DNA of 64,000 nucleotides, taken from assembly GCA_946902875.1 (NCBI GenBank), contig OX336345.1:23281395-23345394 (forward strand), read 5' to 3'. This DNA is from Nematopogon swammerdamellus. Its lineage: Eukaryota; Arthropoda; Insecta; Lepidoptera; Adelidae. The first letter of the stretch is position 1, and every line of letters starts with the position of its first letter. Under the pieces are notes generated by a model, which worked only from the letters and a program-made list of their open reading frames with translations, did no database searches and was not told where the DNA came from. Shown here in pieces: positions 38,301-48,400 of this stretch. The translations under genes were made by a program, and so were the position numbers.

Positions 38301-40341
38301 CATTGCACTCTCAACAGCACACTGCAGGCTAAACAAACACTTAGGCCGTTTTTAGTGTTGCGCTGGTGGCCGCCGGTCGCTGGTTGTTTTTAGTGTTGCG
38401 CTGGTGGCCGCCGGTCGCTGGTTGTTTTTAGTGTTGCGCTGGTGGCCGCCGGTCGCTGGTTGTTTTTAGTGTTGCGCTGGTGGCCGCCGGTCGCTGGTTG
38501 TTTTTAGTGTTGCGCTGGTGGCCGCCGGTCGCTGGTTGTTTTTAGTGTTGCGCTGGTGGCCGCCGGTCGCTGGTTGTTTTTAGTGTTGCGCTGGTGGCCG
38601 CCGGTCGCTGGTTGTTTTTAGTGTTGCGCTGGTGGCCGCCGGTCGCTGGTTGTTTTTAGTGTTGCGCTGGTGGCCGCCGGTCGCTGGTTGTTTTTAGTGT
38701 TGCGCTGGTGGCCGCCGGTCGCTGGTTGTTTTTAGTGTTGCGCTGGTGGCCGCCGGTCGCTGGTTGTTTTTAGTGTTGCGCTGGTGGCCGCCGGTCGCTG
38801 GTTGTTTTTAGTGTGAGGCTGACGGTTGACGCGCTTGCGTTGATACAATAGGCGAAATAAATTGCTAACGATTCTCCTGTGCTACTTTTTATTAAAGAGA
38901 CGATGTCAAAGTAAAAGAATGTATGTACACCCTTTAGTGGCAACCAGATTACTCAATGGAGCATTCATAACTACGTTCTCACTTGAGAGACGATGGTGTG
39001 AAATTCTTCAATGTCCGTGGCATTGTTCGATGAACTACATGCTAAACTAGGAATACCATTAATGTACCCGCGACGCGTGTCACCAGCGCAACAAGTCGAT
39101 ACTATCATGTTTGTTCTCTCTTACGTTTTGTTTATAGACGTCCGGAAATACCAACCTTCCGGCTATAAAATCCAGACGGCTATCCCTGCACTCTTGCGAG
39201 TACAGTGATCATGTATGCCAGCGCAACAGTAGAGCACTCATTGGCTTGTGTAGCGCTCGCGCGCGCCGGCGCCGGCGAGGCGCGAGGGCTCGAGCATGCG
39301 ATCTTGCTACGCGCCGCGTGCGCTTACCAGCGCACTGGTACACGCGTCACTCTAAAATGTACCTACAATATTGAAGTTTGGCAACCCGCGCGCGTGCGAC
39401 CGGCGGCCACCAGCGCAACACTAAGAACGTCCTTACACTTAATGGACCTTAGCAGTGAAACGCCGCGCGGTGCAGTCTCACCTGTAGGAGTACGCTAAAA
39501 ACCAATCCCACCACTGGTGTGGGGTGCTCAAGGCAACAGCCACTATAGCCTACGTGGTTGGGATCATAAGAAGCTACTGGAAACACACGCTTTACAAACC
39601 ACCTTTGAGGCTCCCTTGTTATGTTTAAAAAACAATTATTCTATGAAGAAAACAGAGTATTCCGTATTGGACCATTTTGGCAATTTGTTATGTTATTTTA
39701 AGGTTCCATATTCGTACGTAAGCCTATTACTAAGTATACGCCGTCTGTCTGTCTGTCTGAGGGCTGTATCTATTGAACCGTAATAGCTAGCTGGTGGAAA
39801 ATTTCACAGAAAATGTTTTATTATGGCGGACATTCTGACAAATAAAAACAAACGGTACAATATAAAGAGGGGTCCCCAATCCATGGGGATTGGGGACCCC
39901 TCTTTATAATGTAAGACAAAAAAAAATTCAACATTGTTTTCATTTTGCTCTAACGTAAAAACTAATACATGCAAGCGTATACCTTGGTGTGGTTATAGTG
40001 CAAACACTTAAGTATAACAGAACATAATAAAAACAGGGCAATTAAGTGGTGGTACAGAACCCTCAGTGCGCGAGCCCGACTCGCACTTGGCCGGTTTTTA
40101 AGTTACATTGCACTTCTAAACTTTTCAGGCCAAAATTCTTAAATTCACAACTCTTAGATTTACTTAATTTATGCAAAGCTCCTTTTTACCTTACTTGTTT
40201 GGCTCAATAGTTAGTTTACTTGTAGATGTTCACTGGGGTAATCAGATTTTGGTTTGCAGGAAACAGATGCGGAGCATGGAGAAACATTTGGAGAAGTACC
40301 AGGAGCATTATCCCCTCAGCCAGTACCAGACCGACAACTAG
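29308..40341 (+). CDS. BCKDHA: Branched-chain 2-oxoacid dehydrogenase E1-alpha subunit, complete, eight exons
   Basis: The exons are 29308-29367, 30625-30890, 32808-33064, 34142-34307, 35180-35383, 36763-36881, 38148-38295 and 40260-40341. All borders are GT/AG and the phases join to 433 codons plus stop, near the family length. The enzyme decarboxylates 2-oxoacids from leucine, isoleucine and valine in the mitochondrial matrix, with E1-beta and thiamine diphosphate. Exon 1 ([20 protein letters not shown]) is a basic, serine/leucine-rich mitochondrial presequence. The thiamine-diphosphate motif runs from GDG (223-225) to CRNN (about 250-253). The substrate/heterotetramer region includes [12 protein letters not shown]. 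The phosphorylation loop [13 protein letters not shown] (from residue 320) keeps the serine targeted by the kinase that switches the complex off. The C-terminus [12 protein letters not shown] is conserved. Confidence 0.95.
29599..29935 (-). mobile_element. SINE type C in BCKDHA intron 1
   Basis: It has a long T-run, the conserved tail and body, and the type C head ending CCGGCCCCACACGGTAC. It is close to 22970 and 58498. Confidence 0.85.
30236..30260. repeat. (TTCTA)n microsatellite
   Basis: Five units of TTCTA in BCKDHA intron 1. Confidence 0.85.
30405..30562 (-). mobile_element. Diverged SINE type B/C body
   Basis: GGTCGTGGCGGCTACACTG, TCATTCAATGCGGTGGTAG and CCTACCACCTAAGG remain. The head is missing. 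It ends about 60 bp before BCKDHA exon 2. Confidence 0.65.
31620..31661. repeat. Perfect short palindrome
   Basis: AGTATATATAAAGCGAGT and ACTCGCTTTATATATACT pair around a 5-base loop. Confidence 0.85.
31727..31798 (+). tRNA. tRNA-like sequence, probably a pseudo-tRNA
   Basis: The 72 bp show an A box (TGGCTTAGTTGG) and a perfect B box (GGTTCGAATCC). The T-arm is CCAGG/CCTGG with loop TTCGAAT. The anticodon stem TTGGC/GCCAG encloses GGCTCAA. The acceptor stem GGTCCGG/CCGGGAT has one mismatch. The D stem is poor and position 33 is not T, so a working tRNA is doubtful. It lies inside a transposon and a T-run follows. Confidence 0.35.
31856..32209. mobile_element. MITE with long inverted repeats (copy 1 of 2)
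   Basis: GTGTCCCAAAACTCAACGTC and GGCCAGTTTATGA at the left are mirrored by TCATAAACTGGCC and GACGTTGAGTTTTGGGACAC at the right. It is nested in the hAT-like element. A sister copy lies at 37433-37816. Confidence 0.85.
33071..33385 (-). mobile_element. SINE type A
   Basis: A T-run, CATGTAATCCGGTATGGG, the shared body and TTACACCGGTTCCGAACGG. The A-tail side touches the donor of BCKDHA exon 3 (GT at 33065). The head is missing. Confidence 0.85.
33405..33600 (+). mobile_element. SINE type B, 5' fragment with head
   Basis: GTCAGCCTCAGTAGCTCGG, GTGCGGTCGGACTTTGGATG, GCGGTTCGGATTCC and TGTAGGTCCCTTCCCTTACC. It stops just after TTACTAAGTG. It is an unusual fragment, because it has a head but no 3' end. 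Confidence 0.75.
33735..34120 (+). mobile_element. Helitron-like non-autonomous element
   Basis: It begins near ATACTAATAATAAATCTGTA, contains CCATAACTCTTAAACCAATC and ends GCGAAGCCGCGGTTAAGAGC. This layout resembles short lepidopteran Helitron derivatives, which I recall from memory. It ends 20 bp before the acceptor of BCKDHA exon 4. Confidence 0.5.
34430..34890. other. Repeat-rich part of BCKDHA intron 4
   Basis: 34460-34530 resembles repeat L in reverse (CTGCTGCATGACTCGATGAA, CCGTGCCAAGG). 34560-34800 is an AT-rich interspersed repeat containing GGAGTGTGCGGCGCTGAATT, and (AAAT)n runs follow. Confidence 0.45.
34899..35160 (-). mobile_element. LINE 3' end close to BCKDHA exon 5
   Basis: The minus strand reads [20 protein letters not shown] then [11 protein letters not shown], the usual end of CR1/L2/Jockey-type reverse transcriptases. 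It is truncated, with its 5' end close to the acceptor of exon 5 (35179). Confidence 0.7.
35459..35692. mobile_element. MITE with about 62-bp inverted repeats
   Basis: TTAGTAGGTAACTTTACGCT and AAGGGGTGTATGTGTATCAG at the left are mirrored by CTGATACACATACACCCCTT and AGCGTAAAGTTGCCTACTAA at the right. The interior is AT-rich. Confidence 0.9.
35785..36034 (-). mobile_element. Old SINE type B/C copy
   Basis: It is heavily diverged, but GGTGAACGAGCTGCAATGAC, TTCAGTGTGGTTGTA and ACGTGGATTCCGAACCGCGG keep the order. Confidence 0.6.
36380..36665 (-). repeat. Interspersed repeat pieces and poly-C run
   Basis: AGGCTTAGTAATATGGATGG, GGGTTCCATACG and CTATTACGGTTCAAATG belong to the GACGGACGG repeat family. 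36517-36541 is an uninterrupted C run whose length is uncertain. Confidence 0.5.
36938..37312 (-). mobile_element. SINE type B with complete head
   Basis: A short T-run, the conserved tail (with TGATTTCAGTCC changes) and body, then GGTCACCCATCCAAGTACTG, GGGTTGCTTAACAACAGTCG and CACTGAGCTACCGAGGCTGA. Confidence 0.85.
37433..37816. mobile_element. MITE with long inverted repeats (copy 2 of 2)
   Basis: It has the same ends as 31856-32209 (GTGTCCCAAAACTC ... GAGTTTTGGGACAC). The arms reach about 80 bp and extend through AACCAGGGAG and TGGCTACCCAGGGAAAAATA. Confidence 0.85.
37858..38046 (-). mobile_element. Repeat L fragment
   Basis: ATCACACACGCTGAATCCCG, ACAATCGGGGTAAGCAGAGT and CAGCACAACACCGA match the 3' part of 50724-51062 in reverse. 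Confidence 0.55.
38343..39434. mobile_element. DNA transposon with an amplified left inverted repeat
   Basis: The left end is AGGCCGTTTTTAGTGTTGCG, continuing CTGGTGGCCGCCGGTCGC. The right end is GCGACCGGCGGCCACCAG, then CGCAACACTAAGAACGTCCT. The two are inverted repeats of about 38 bp with a few differences near the tip. ACACTT flanks both sides (38337-38342 and 39435-39440). The interior is GC-rich with CGCGCG palindromes near 39255 and no transposase. It lies in BCKDHA intron 7. Confidence 0.75.
38355..38810 (+). repeat. Minisatellite, 12 identical 38-bp units
   Basis: The unit starts GTGTTGCGCTGGTGGCCGCC and continues GGTCGCTGGTTGTTTTTA. It repeats exactly 12 times (456 bp) with no difference that I can see. 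The first 26 bases of each unit are the inverted terminal repeat of the surrounding element. Confidence 0.95.
39690..40100 (-). repeat. Interspersed repeat, lepidopteran type, long copy
   Basis: TAAGGTTCCATATTCGTACG, a GTCTGTCTGTCTGAGGGCTG tract and GAACCGTAATAGCTAGCTGG at one side. CAGAACCCTCAGTGCGCGAG and CCCGACTCGCACTTGGCCGG at the other. A perfect palindrome (39861-39908) is inside. Confidence 0.6.
39861..39908. repeat. Perfect palindrome, 22-bp arms
   Basis: TATAAAGAGGGGTCCCCAAT is mirrored by ATTGGGGACCCCTCTTTATA around a CCATGG centre. Confidence 0.95.
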
Positions 40342-40394
40342 ATCTAACATCTTATTTATTGTATACCGATCTACGACGACATCTAACTGAAGAA

Positions 40395-40400
40395 AATAAA
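40395..40400 (+). terminator. Polyadenylation signal of BCKDHA
   Basis: AATAAA about 54 bases after the stop. A second AATAAA lies at 40432. Confidence 0.55.
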
Positions 40401-40599
40401 ACATTTTTTGTATATAGTAAATAATAATTCCAATAAAGTAATGAAATATTTATGAATGAAGTAGTGTTATTTTATTTGCATTCAATCTACGTATGTTAGG
40501 TAGGTAGGCAGTCCAACCAAAGTAGGACCATTTCGAAGGTTTTATAGTTTTCTTAGGGTTGATTTTTCAATTTTCAGTTATGCCTCGGTTAACACTAAA

Positions 40600-40875
40600 G
40601 ATGAGAAAACATGAAGAGCCCGTCACTGTTAACTGAATCGGATATTCGTTTGATCATCTATGTGATTTAGTGGTGCAGTGGAAGAGTGTAGGTATAGAGG
40701 TATTAATTGCTTGGTATTAATCTTTTGGATTCGAGCCCTCTTGTGCAAAGATATGGTTTTTTTTACTTTTTTTTCGTTAACCATTGTTAGGGTTTTCAAC
40801 CATAATATGTAGATACTTATCCTTAACCTTTTATGGTTTCCTTTTTGTAACCACTTAAAAAACTTTAAACGGCAC
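40600..40875 (+). mobile_element. Repeat with tRNA-like boxes
   Basis: TTTAGTGGTGCAGTGGAAGA, AGAGTGTAGG and TTGGATTCGAGCCC resemble diverged A and B boxes. The following CTTTTTTTTCGTTAACCATT and GTAACCACTT are shared with the pair at 54500-55250. Confidence 0.5.
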
Positions 40876-40959
40876 TGTGGTAAAACAATATTTGTAAATG
40901 TCTTTAATGTAAACACGAGAAAATCTTTTACTGGTTTAGTACATACATACATACATACA

Positions 40960-41955
40960 TATGGTATGGCATCGAAGTATGGGGAAGTAGTGTAGACATA
41001 CAAAAAGTGTTAAAAATGCAGAAAAAAGCTATTAGGATAATAACAGGTGCAAAATTTAGAGATACGTGTAGACCATTATTTGTAAATCAAAAGATACTAA
41101 CAGTAATATCACTCTATATTTTCATGACATTGTGTAACATATTTAAAAATAAAAGTAAGTTTAAAACAGTTAATAATAAGGGGCATAACCTCAGAAACAA
41201 GGATGACATTGCGGGTGATAACCCAAAATGTCAGTTGTTCTACAAAAGCGAGAAATTCATGGGAGTTAAAATGTACAATAATCTAAATAGAGAACTGACA
41301 CAGGTTGGTAGCTTCGGGGTCTTTCGATCTAAATTAAGAAGTTACCTTGCTTCGAGGCCTTTTTATAGTATTGATGAATATTTTGATAATAAGATTTTTA
41401 GTTTTGACCAAATAAGTACAAAAAACACGTAGTCAGCAGTCTATTTACCATATTTTATTCTAGTCTTAGTTTTAATTTAATTTAATTTTTTATAAATATT
41501 TTATTTTATTTTATTGTAATGATTGTAAATTTTAAATGTAATTTTTTTTTTTTCAAGTTGAAAATCTTTATTAGACAAAAAGAAAAATTAAATTAAACAG
41601 AAATGTAATTGTATAATGATAGTTTTTTTTTTTATTAATTTCATAATTTCAAAATTTATTTTGATTTTGATAAATTTAATTAACTTACGAGATGATATGT
41701 GTATACATAATTTTTTTTTATTTTTTTTTTATTTTATTTATTTATTTATTTATTTTTTTTTTATTCTTATTTTCTGATTTTATATGTTGTGTGATTTTAT
41801 AACTCTGACTTGTCCATTTCATTTTTAATTTAATTTTGAATCTTTATGACTAATGAATGATGTATTTAAAATAATGTTTATTGTAACCTTTATTCACATG
41901 TTTAATATGCTATCTTTGTGTGGCCAAAAGTTAAATAAAGAATTTGAATTTGAAT
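40960..41955 (+). mobile_element. LINE 3' end with C-terminal RT coding
   Basis: An open frame (to 41432) reads LKMQKKAIRIITGAKFRDTC, then HNLRNKDDI and FRSKLRSYL, as in CR1/L2/Jockey-like reverse transcriptase ends. An AT-rich 3' UTR of about 500 bp ends AAAGAATTTGAATTTGAAT, a short repeated tail typical of CR1/L2-like elements. It is 5'-truncated at about 40960. Confidence 0.75.
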
Positions 41956-41999
41956 CACACACGCTGAATCCCGACAATCGGGGTAAGCAGAGTAATCGG

Positions 42000-42469
42000 T
42001 AATTTATATGAAAAACCGCTGGCAACTATATGTATGTAGGTACTGTTGATTTTCCAAATATGTAAAAATAAAAAATTAAATTTATTTTTGGATGTATATT
42101 TCCCGCCAAAAGTCAAAGTTGGCATGTTGAAAGTATTCTCCGCTAGGTTCGCTGCGGAGCCGGTGCCGCCGGAGCTCCATCATCTCATCAGTTCATCACT
42201 GAGAATTTTCGGGTGTAGATATCATACAAACTTTTTTCTAAATACGTAATGCCTATAGCTCGTATTTTGCATCACTAGATTCTACACACCACAGAGTAGT
42301 AATAATCACATACGCAAGTTGCATGTCAACTGTCTCAAACAGCTGATTTTGAAATGTCAATGTCATGTCATTCATTGATTTCTCGAATCTCGAATGCATG
42401 CTTGTTTGTACAACTTTTTTGTAAATGAAAATGAAATGATTGCGTAAATATATCTATTAAAAACACAAA
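42000..42469. promoter_or_regulatory. Upstream region of WDR6
   Basis: There is no repeat that I can name apart from ordinary AT-rich DNA. No TATA box is obvious. It must hold the WDR6 promoter. Confidence 0.4.
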
Positions 42470-45400
42470 ATGCTCCCCTTTTTGCGCACCGATGTCACTG
42501 CGGTGTGCCTGTACGAAAACTTAATTTTAGCAGGTTAGTTTTGTTTGAAGTATTTTGGTGCTGATCAGATCTAGATTTGTGGTTTCCTTGTAGTTTCTAG
42601 ATTAAACTGAACGTTTTTAATTAATTTGCAGGTATCGGCGCCAGTGTTTGCATTTATAACAAATGTACAAGTGCATTTATCAAGAAATGTAACGTATTAA
42701 TTGGACAAAAAGTCCACGGCTTTCGTTCAAAGACGAACGGTACAATAGCAGTACACGGAGGAAAACAAATCGTTATAATATGTGTGAATGGAACAGCTGA
42801 TGATGCCGATGTAGCCGTAATAAGAGTCGGTGAGATACAGTGCGATGACTGGATCCTGCACACATTGTGGATGGAAAAAAATATGATAGCGTTGCTCACT
42901 GCTCACAATGTGGTTCAGGTAAATACTTTATTATTTATTTTTCTAAGTTTCTTGAGTCCCAGACCTTTTACATGCGCCACTGCCTTGACATAAACTCAAA
43001 TATTTCGGAAACCAATGAATTTAGATCCAGAAGCTCTTTGGTTCATAAAGCCAATGAAATTACCTACAAAAAGATGTGAAACAAGTGAGGATTCCTTCTT
43101 TTTAGATAAATGCAAAGCCGAAAATGAAGAGAAAAAACAGAAAAAGAGAAAAAAGTGAGTATTCACTTATTTATAAGCTAAGACTTTTTTAACCTCAGGA
43201 AAAACAAAACACGCTCATCATTTTTTCCAAATTTTGTCTAACCTAAAATTGACGATCCCGCCATACAAATTTTATATCAATGTGTAGGTAAATGAATGCT
43301 GACACTAAAGAGCCGCAACATATTAAAGTGTGACATTTGAACCCAATCCCACAAATAAAAAAAACCAGAAACCTGGAACCAAAAATTACAAGACGTCAGA
43401 ACATATTTTTTTTTGTGTTTGAGTGTGGAATTTTTTGTAGGCGTGTTTCAATCAATGGAAAGGTTTTTTAACATCTTTCTAAAGTGCTCTCTCACTCTAA
43501 TAAGAAAACTTGACTGAAATAGCAATAGGCCAAAACATGCGACCGTAGAATGCATTCAATGCTTTGAAACGCGCGGTCCCAATGAAAGTCAAGGTACTAA
43601 ATATGTTTCGGGAGCGCGCGTTCCCTATAGGAGCTGACGCGGGTTAAAATACAAGTTTTTAATATATTTTCAACCAGTAAGTACCAATATTTTGATGCAT
43701 TTCATTGTAGCATGTAAGGGTTTGATCCGGCCGGGTTGATACCACTGCACTGAATGAAAGATCGAAGCGGCTACGTAAATAATTTGTTTTTCCGTCCAGT
43801 TCAATGTAGCCGATACAACCAAAGGGAAGCACTGTCCTGACAGCTAGTTCGCCAAGGTGTTATGGGCTGACATCACAGCTTCAGTAGTATAGTGGCCAAT
43901 TGTGTCAAGCTCATCCCTAAAAATTACAAGATTAAATGAAATACCATAATATGAAATATCAGGTGTGGAGTGCAAGCGACAGCAGCTGGAAGCAGCGAGA
44001 CCGGTACACCAGCGGGAACAACTCCATCCTGTACAGCGGCCTGCTGGAGCCGCTGGCAGACGACCTGCTGGTGTTCGCCGGCACCGCGTTCTCCGAGGTC
44101 ATCATACAGCGGTGTCAGAGCCGGGAACCTCTGCAGACGCTTGTGGGGCACAAGGTTGATCATTTGCTAAAAAAATTGTTTATCATTTCAGAATTAATTC
44201 TTTAATGTTTTCGAAGATTGGCAAAGCTAAGTTTATAGTAACCAAATATTTATACCCATTAAAAATACAGACTACGGCAAAGTTTAAAAGCTGCGTTCTA
44301 GAGATCTAACAAACAAGTGTGCTGCAAGCATTTTCTAACAGCTGTTTTCAGTGTGTTTGTAGCAAACTTTCCAGAGTTGCACTACCGTTTTGGCTTTGGC
44401 ATCACTCAAAACACTGTCCAATTTAGTATAAACGTTGTTCGCAATAACAAGCATTCTACCGAGCTTGAGCTACCGATGCGTTGCTCCTGTGTTGCTAGAA
44501 CACAGCTATAGTAAGCTAGCAGGCATTGCTGGCTGTTGATGTTTCTGTGATATGGGATATTAATACCATGCAGATAAATTTGTAGCTTTTCCAGAGATTT
44601 AAACAGAGAAATAAAATTATTTACAAAAAATATTTATTTCATAGTTTTAGGGTTCTAAAATTGTACATTAATGTAATATTTATTTGGTAAAACAATTGAC
44701 ATAAAGATTTATAGATCATCCTTACCTATAATAAAATCCAACGTCTGCTTTCTGTCTGAGTGTCTGTCTGTCCGCTTATAACTCGAGAACCACTGAACCG
44801 ATTTTAATAAAAAAAAATTCTACGGATAGCTTGATTCTTCCCATCAACTATAGGCTAATTACTATTACGCTAAATAGCTTATGAGGTTAGCAGTGAAGTG
44901 AAATATGAGAGCGGGCGGAGCCGCGGGCACAGCTTGTACTATAATAAAATCCAACGTCTGCTTTCTGTCTGAGTGTCTGAGTGTCTGTCTGTCCGCTTAT
45001 AACTCGAGAACCACTGAACCGATTTTAATAAAACAAAATTCTACGAATAGCTTGATTCTTCCCATCAACTATAGGCTACTTACTATCACGCTAAATGGCT
45101 TATGAGGTTAGCAGTGAAGTGAAATATGAGAGCGGGCGGAGCCGCGGGCACAGCTTGCACTATAATAAAATCCAACGTCTGCTTTCTGTCTGAGTGTCTG
45201 AGTGTCTGTCTGTCCGCTTATGACTCGAGAACCACTGAACCGATTTTAATAAAAAAAAAATCTACGGATAGCTTGATTCTTCCCATCAACTATAGGCTAC
45301 TTACTATCACGCTAAATAGCTTATGAGGTTAGCAGTGAAGTGAAATATGAGAGCGGGCGGAGCCGCGGGCACAGCTAGTAGATCATACAATTATATTAAT

Positions 45401-48400
45401 TTGCATTTATCATTTTCAGGGTGTAATATTTTCAATAGCGTGGGATGCTGTAAAGGAAATCATAGTGACAACTTCGGACGACAGATCTGTTCGAGTATGG
45501 GGCCCAAATGTGAACACAAAACATAGCACACGACACAAGGAGTATTGGGAACACTGCAATATGGTCTGCCGATCTGCAGTGTACGGTCATCTGTCTCGCG
45601 TTATGAAATCCACAATCACAGAGTCCATGATCGTCTCAGTCGGCGAAGATTCTCACATATGTTTCTGGGATCTTTCAGGAAAGTTGCTCCGGAAGATAAG
45701 AGCCCACCAAAACGGTTGCATCTGGTCCGTGGATTCGGACTCAAGTCACTTGGTGACGGGAGGGTCGGACGCAGGAGTCGTTTTACATCCGCTGACGCTG
45801 GCAGCGCATAACTGTCAAAATAGCGTTTTGCATACGGAGGAGAAACTTGGTGCACCAAAGAGAATAATGTTCACAGCGCGCGGCAACATTGCAGCATATT
45901 TCGCGACCGACGAGCTTCAGTACTTCGATATTGAATCAAAACATTGGCAGGCGGTCGCTTTATACGACAACACATACAAAATGATAGCGCTGTCGTCCTG
46001 CAAGCAAATGCTCGCCGTTATTGATGTGAATGGAAATATTGATGTATTTCTAGAAAACTGCAAAAATACACCAGAAATGAGAAAATTTGTATCTAAAAGT
46101 ATGAACATAGGAAGGATTTGCTCTCTCCATTGGGCAGGAAACCGATATCTAGTGATCTGCAGCGAAGGTGGGAATGTGACGGTCGTTGCGTCGGGTTGTG
46201 AGCGGTTGTGTTCGCTCCACCTACCCTCGTGCAAGGAGCGGTGGCTCACGTCCTCCGCCGCTAGTCCCGCACAAGACATGTTCGCCCTCGGAGACCGCTG
46301 CGGAAATGTACATTTCTATCATAAGGAGGTAAAGTCGCCTATGAAAACGTTCCGAAAAGTTCACGGCCCATACGGCCCCACGACCATCACCTGGAACGAT
46401 CGGTCGGTCGTGACGACGGGACGCGACGGTACTATTAAATATTTTTCAATAAATAAATGTAATTCTGGAGTTGAAGTTAAGATGATGCATAAGGTGAATT
46501 TGCCATTTGAATGGGTAGAGCGGGTCATCGGCGGAAGTGATGCTTTGGTCTGTGGATTTAATGAGAGAAACTTCGTAGTTCATAATGTGAGCGACGGCAG
46601 ATCCACAATAGATGTGGCGTGCGGCGGAGGCCACAGGGCGTGGGACGTCCGACGATACTTCCAAAAAGTGAATAATGCATTCAAGGAATGTATTCAATTT
46701 GCCTATGTCAAAGATTCATCGATACATGAAGCTACATTTGAAATGGATAAGATTAGTTCAAAGACCATAGTGAGTGGGTCGCATGTGAAGGAAGTGAATT
46801 GTCTCAAAATGTTGCCAGTGGAGAGCAATATTAATAATGGAGAAGTCCTGAAGGAAGTATTTTTCATAGCTGGAGGTGAGGACACAACATTAAGAATATC
46901 GTCCCGTCGACCCCATTGGAGCGATAGACTAATTTTCAAGCAGTTATCGAGCATTAGAAGTGTTGCTGTTCAGCCTCTGGGGTTGAATAAAATTATTTTA
47001 GTATGCGGAGGAGGAAGGGCGAATATTTGTGTCAAAGTTATCAACTTTATAAAATGTGATACAAATTCATCCTTCAGCTTGGAAGCTGAAAACATTATCG
47101 AGTACCAAGTGAAAGGATCGGACAAAGAGCGCAAGGGCAACACCTCCTGGAGGAGCGACGTCGACGTGGACCCTGAGACGAGGATCATGAGTCTGGAGTT
47201 AGTCGAAGCGAACAAAAATACTTTCATAATTCTAGCCGGCTGCTCCGACTCAATGCTTCGAATCTTCAAATACTGTCACGGCCGAGATTCAATCTTCAAA
47301 CGATTCGGACAGATAAACTATCACAAAACCTGCATTTTAATAGTACGCCAGTGTCAACTTCACGGACACAAATTATATTTTACAGCAACAACTACTGGAG
47401 AAGTAGCCGTCTGGGATTTGGGCATTTTAATTAAAAATATTGAAAAAGATATATTGGAGTTGAGTGAAGCTAAGCCAATTTTAAAATTGAAAGTGAATAG
47501 ATCTGGAATAAACAGTTTAGCATTGAGCCGCGCCGATGGGGACTTGTTGCTGGCGACCGGCGGAGACGACAACACCATCCATCTCATTCTACTGAGGCTG
47601 AAGGAGAGAGACAACTTGAGTTCCATATACGAATTGTCGAGATGGTCGACGAGCTCATGGCACAACGCTCAAGTGACCGGTCTCAAGTTTTCCGATGACT
47701 ACTTGATATCAGCGTCCATCGACCAGCGGATAACTGTGAGCAGATGCTCCGCGCGCGATGGTGCGGTCGCTTGCTGGTACATAGACCAGCTGTACACGGA
47801 TGTTGCCGACGTACAAGGCCTGGAAGTGAGCGGCAGGGATGGGTGAGTTGTGTACATTACTGTATTGCCGTTAGGTTTCTGAGACACTCCAATTCAATTA
47901 AGTAATATTTAAATTACTGTTATCTCTTCCCTTCCTTTCTTACCTTAATAGGTGGTAGGGTTTATCCCGCCTGGGTTAGTACCACCACATTGAATGAAAC
48001 GTCGGTCAAAACGGCTATGTAAATAGTTCGTGTTTTCCGTCCAGTTCAGTGTAGCCGACATGAAATGAAGGGAAGCACCGAAATGGCGCCTAGTTCACCT
48101 GGTGTTATAGACTGACATCAAGGATGTTGTAGGTGAAGTATCCAACCGAGGCAGTGTTCATAAAAAAAAAATAAAAAAAATTGTTCCAAAACTTACATAT
48201 TTAACCTTCCAACGCTGCTAGCTCAGTAGCTCTTAGCTATTGTATGTACATATGTGTTTGCTTGCGTCATATTTCATATCCTTACACTTCTGCCTCACCT
48301 ACTAATCTGTGACCTTGTGTTTCACATCAGCTTCCCACACAAGGGTAATGGAACGATTACGTACTCTGTGTTTTTTAAAATTAATAAATAAATAAAAAAA

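Noticed and set aside
38355..38810. CRISPR array
   Set aside because: The 38-bp units are directly adjacent with no spacers, and the setting is a eukaryotic intron.
45545..47887. Antisense and shifted ORFs across WDR6 exon 4
   Set aside because: All overlap the 793-codon frame with clear WD40 motifs and have none of their own.
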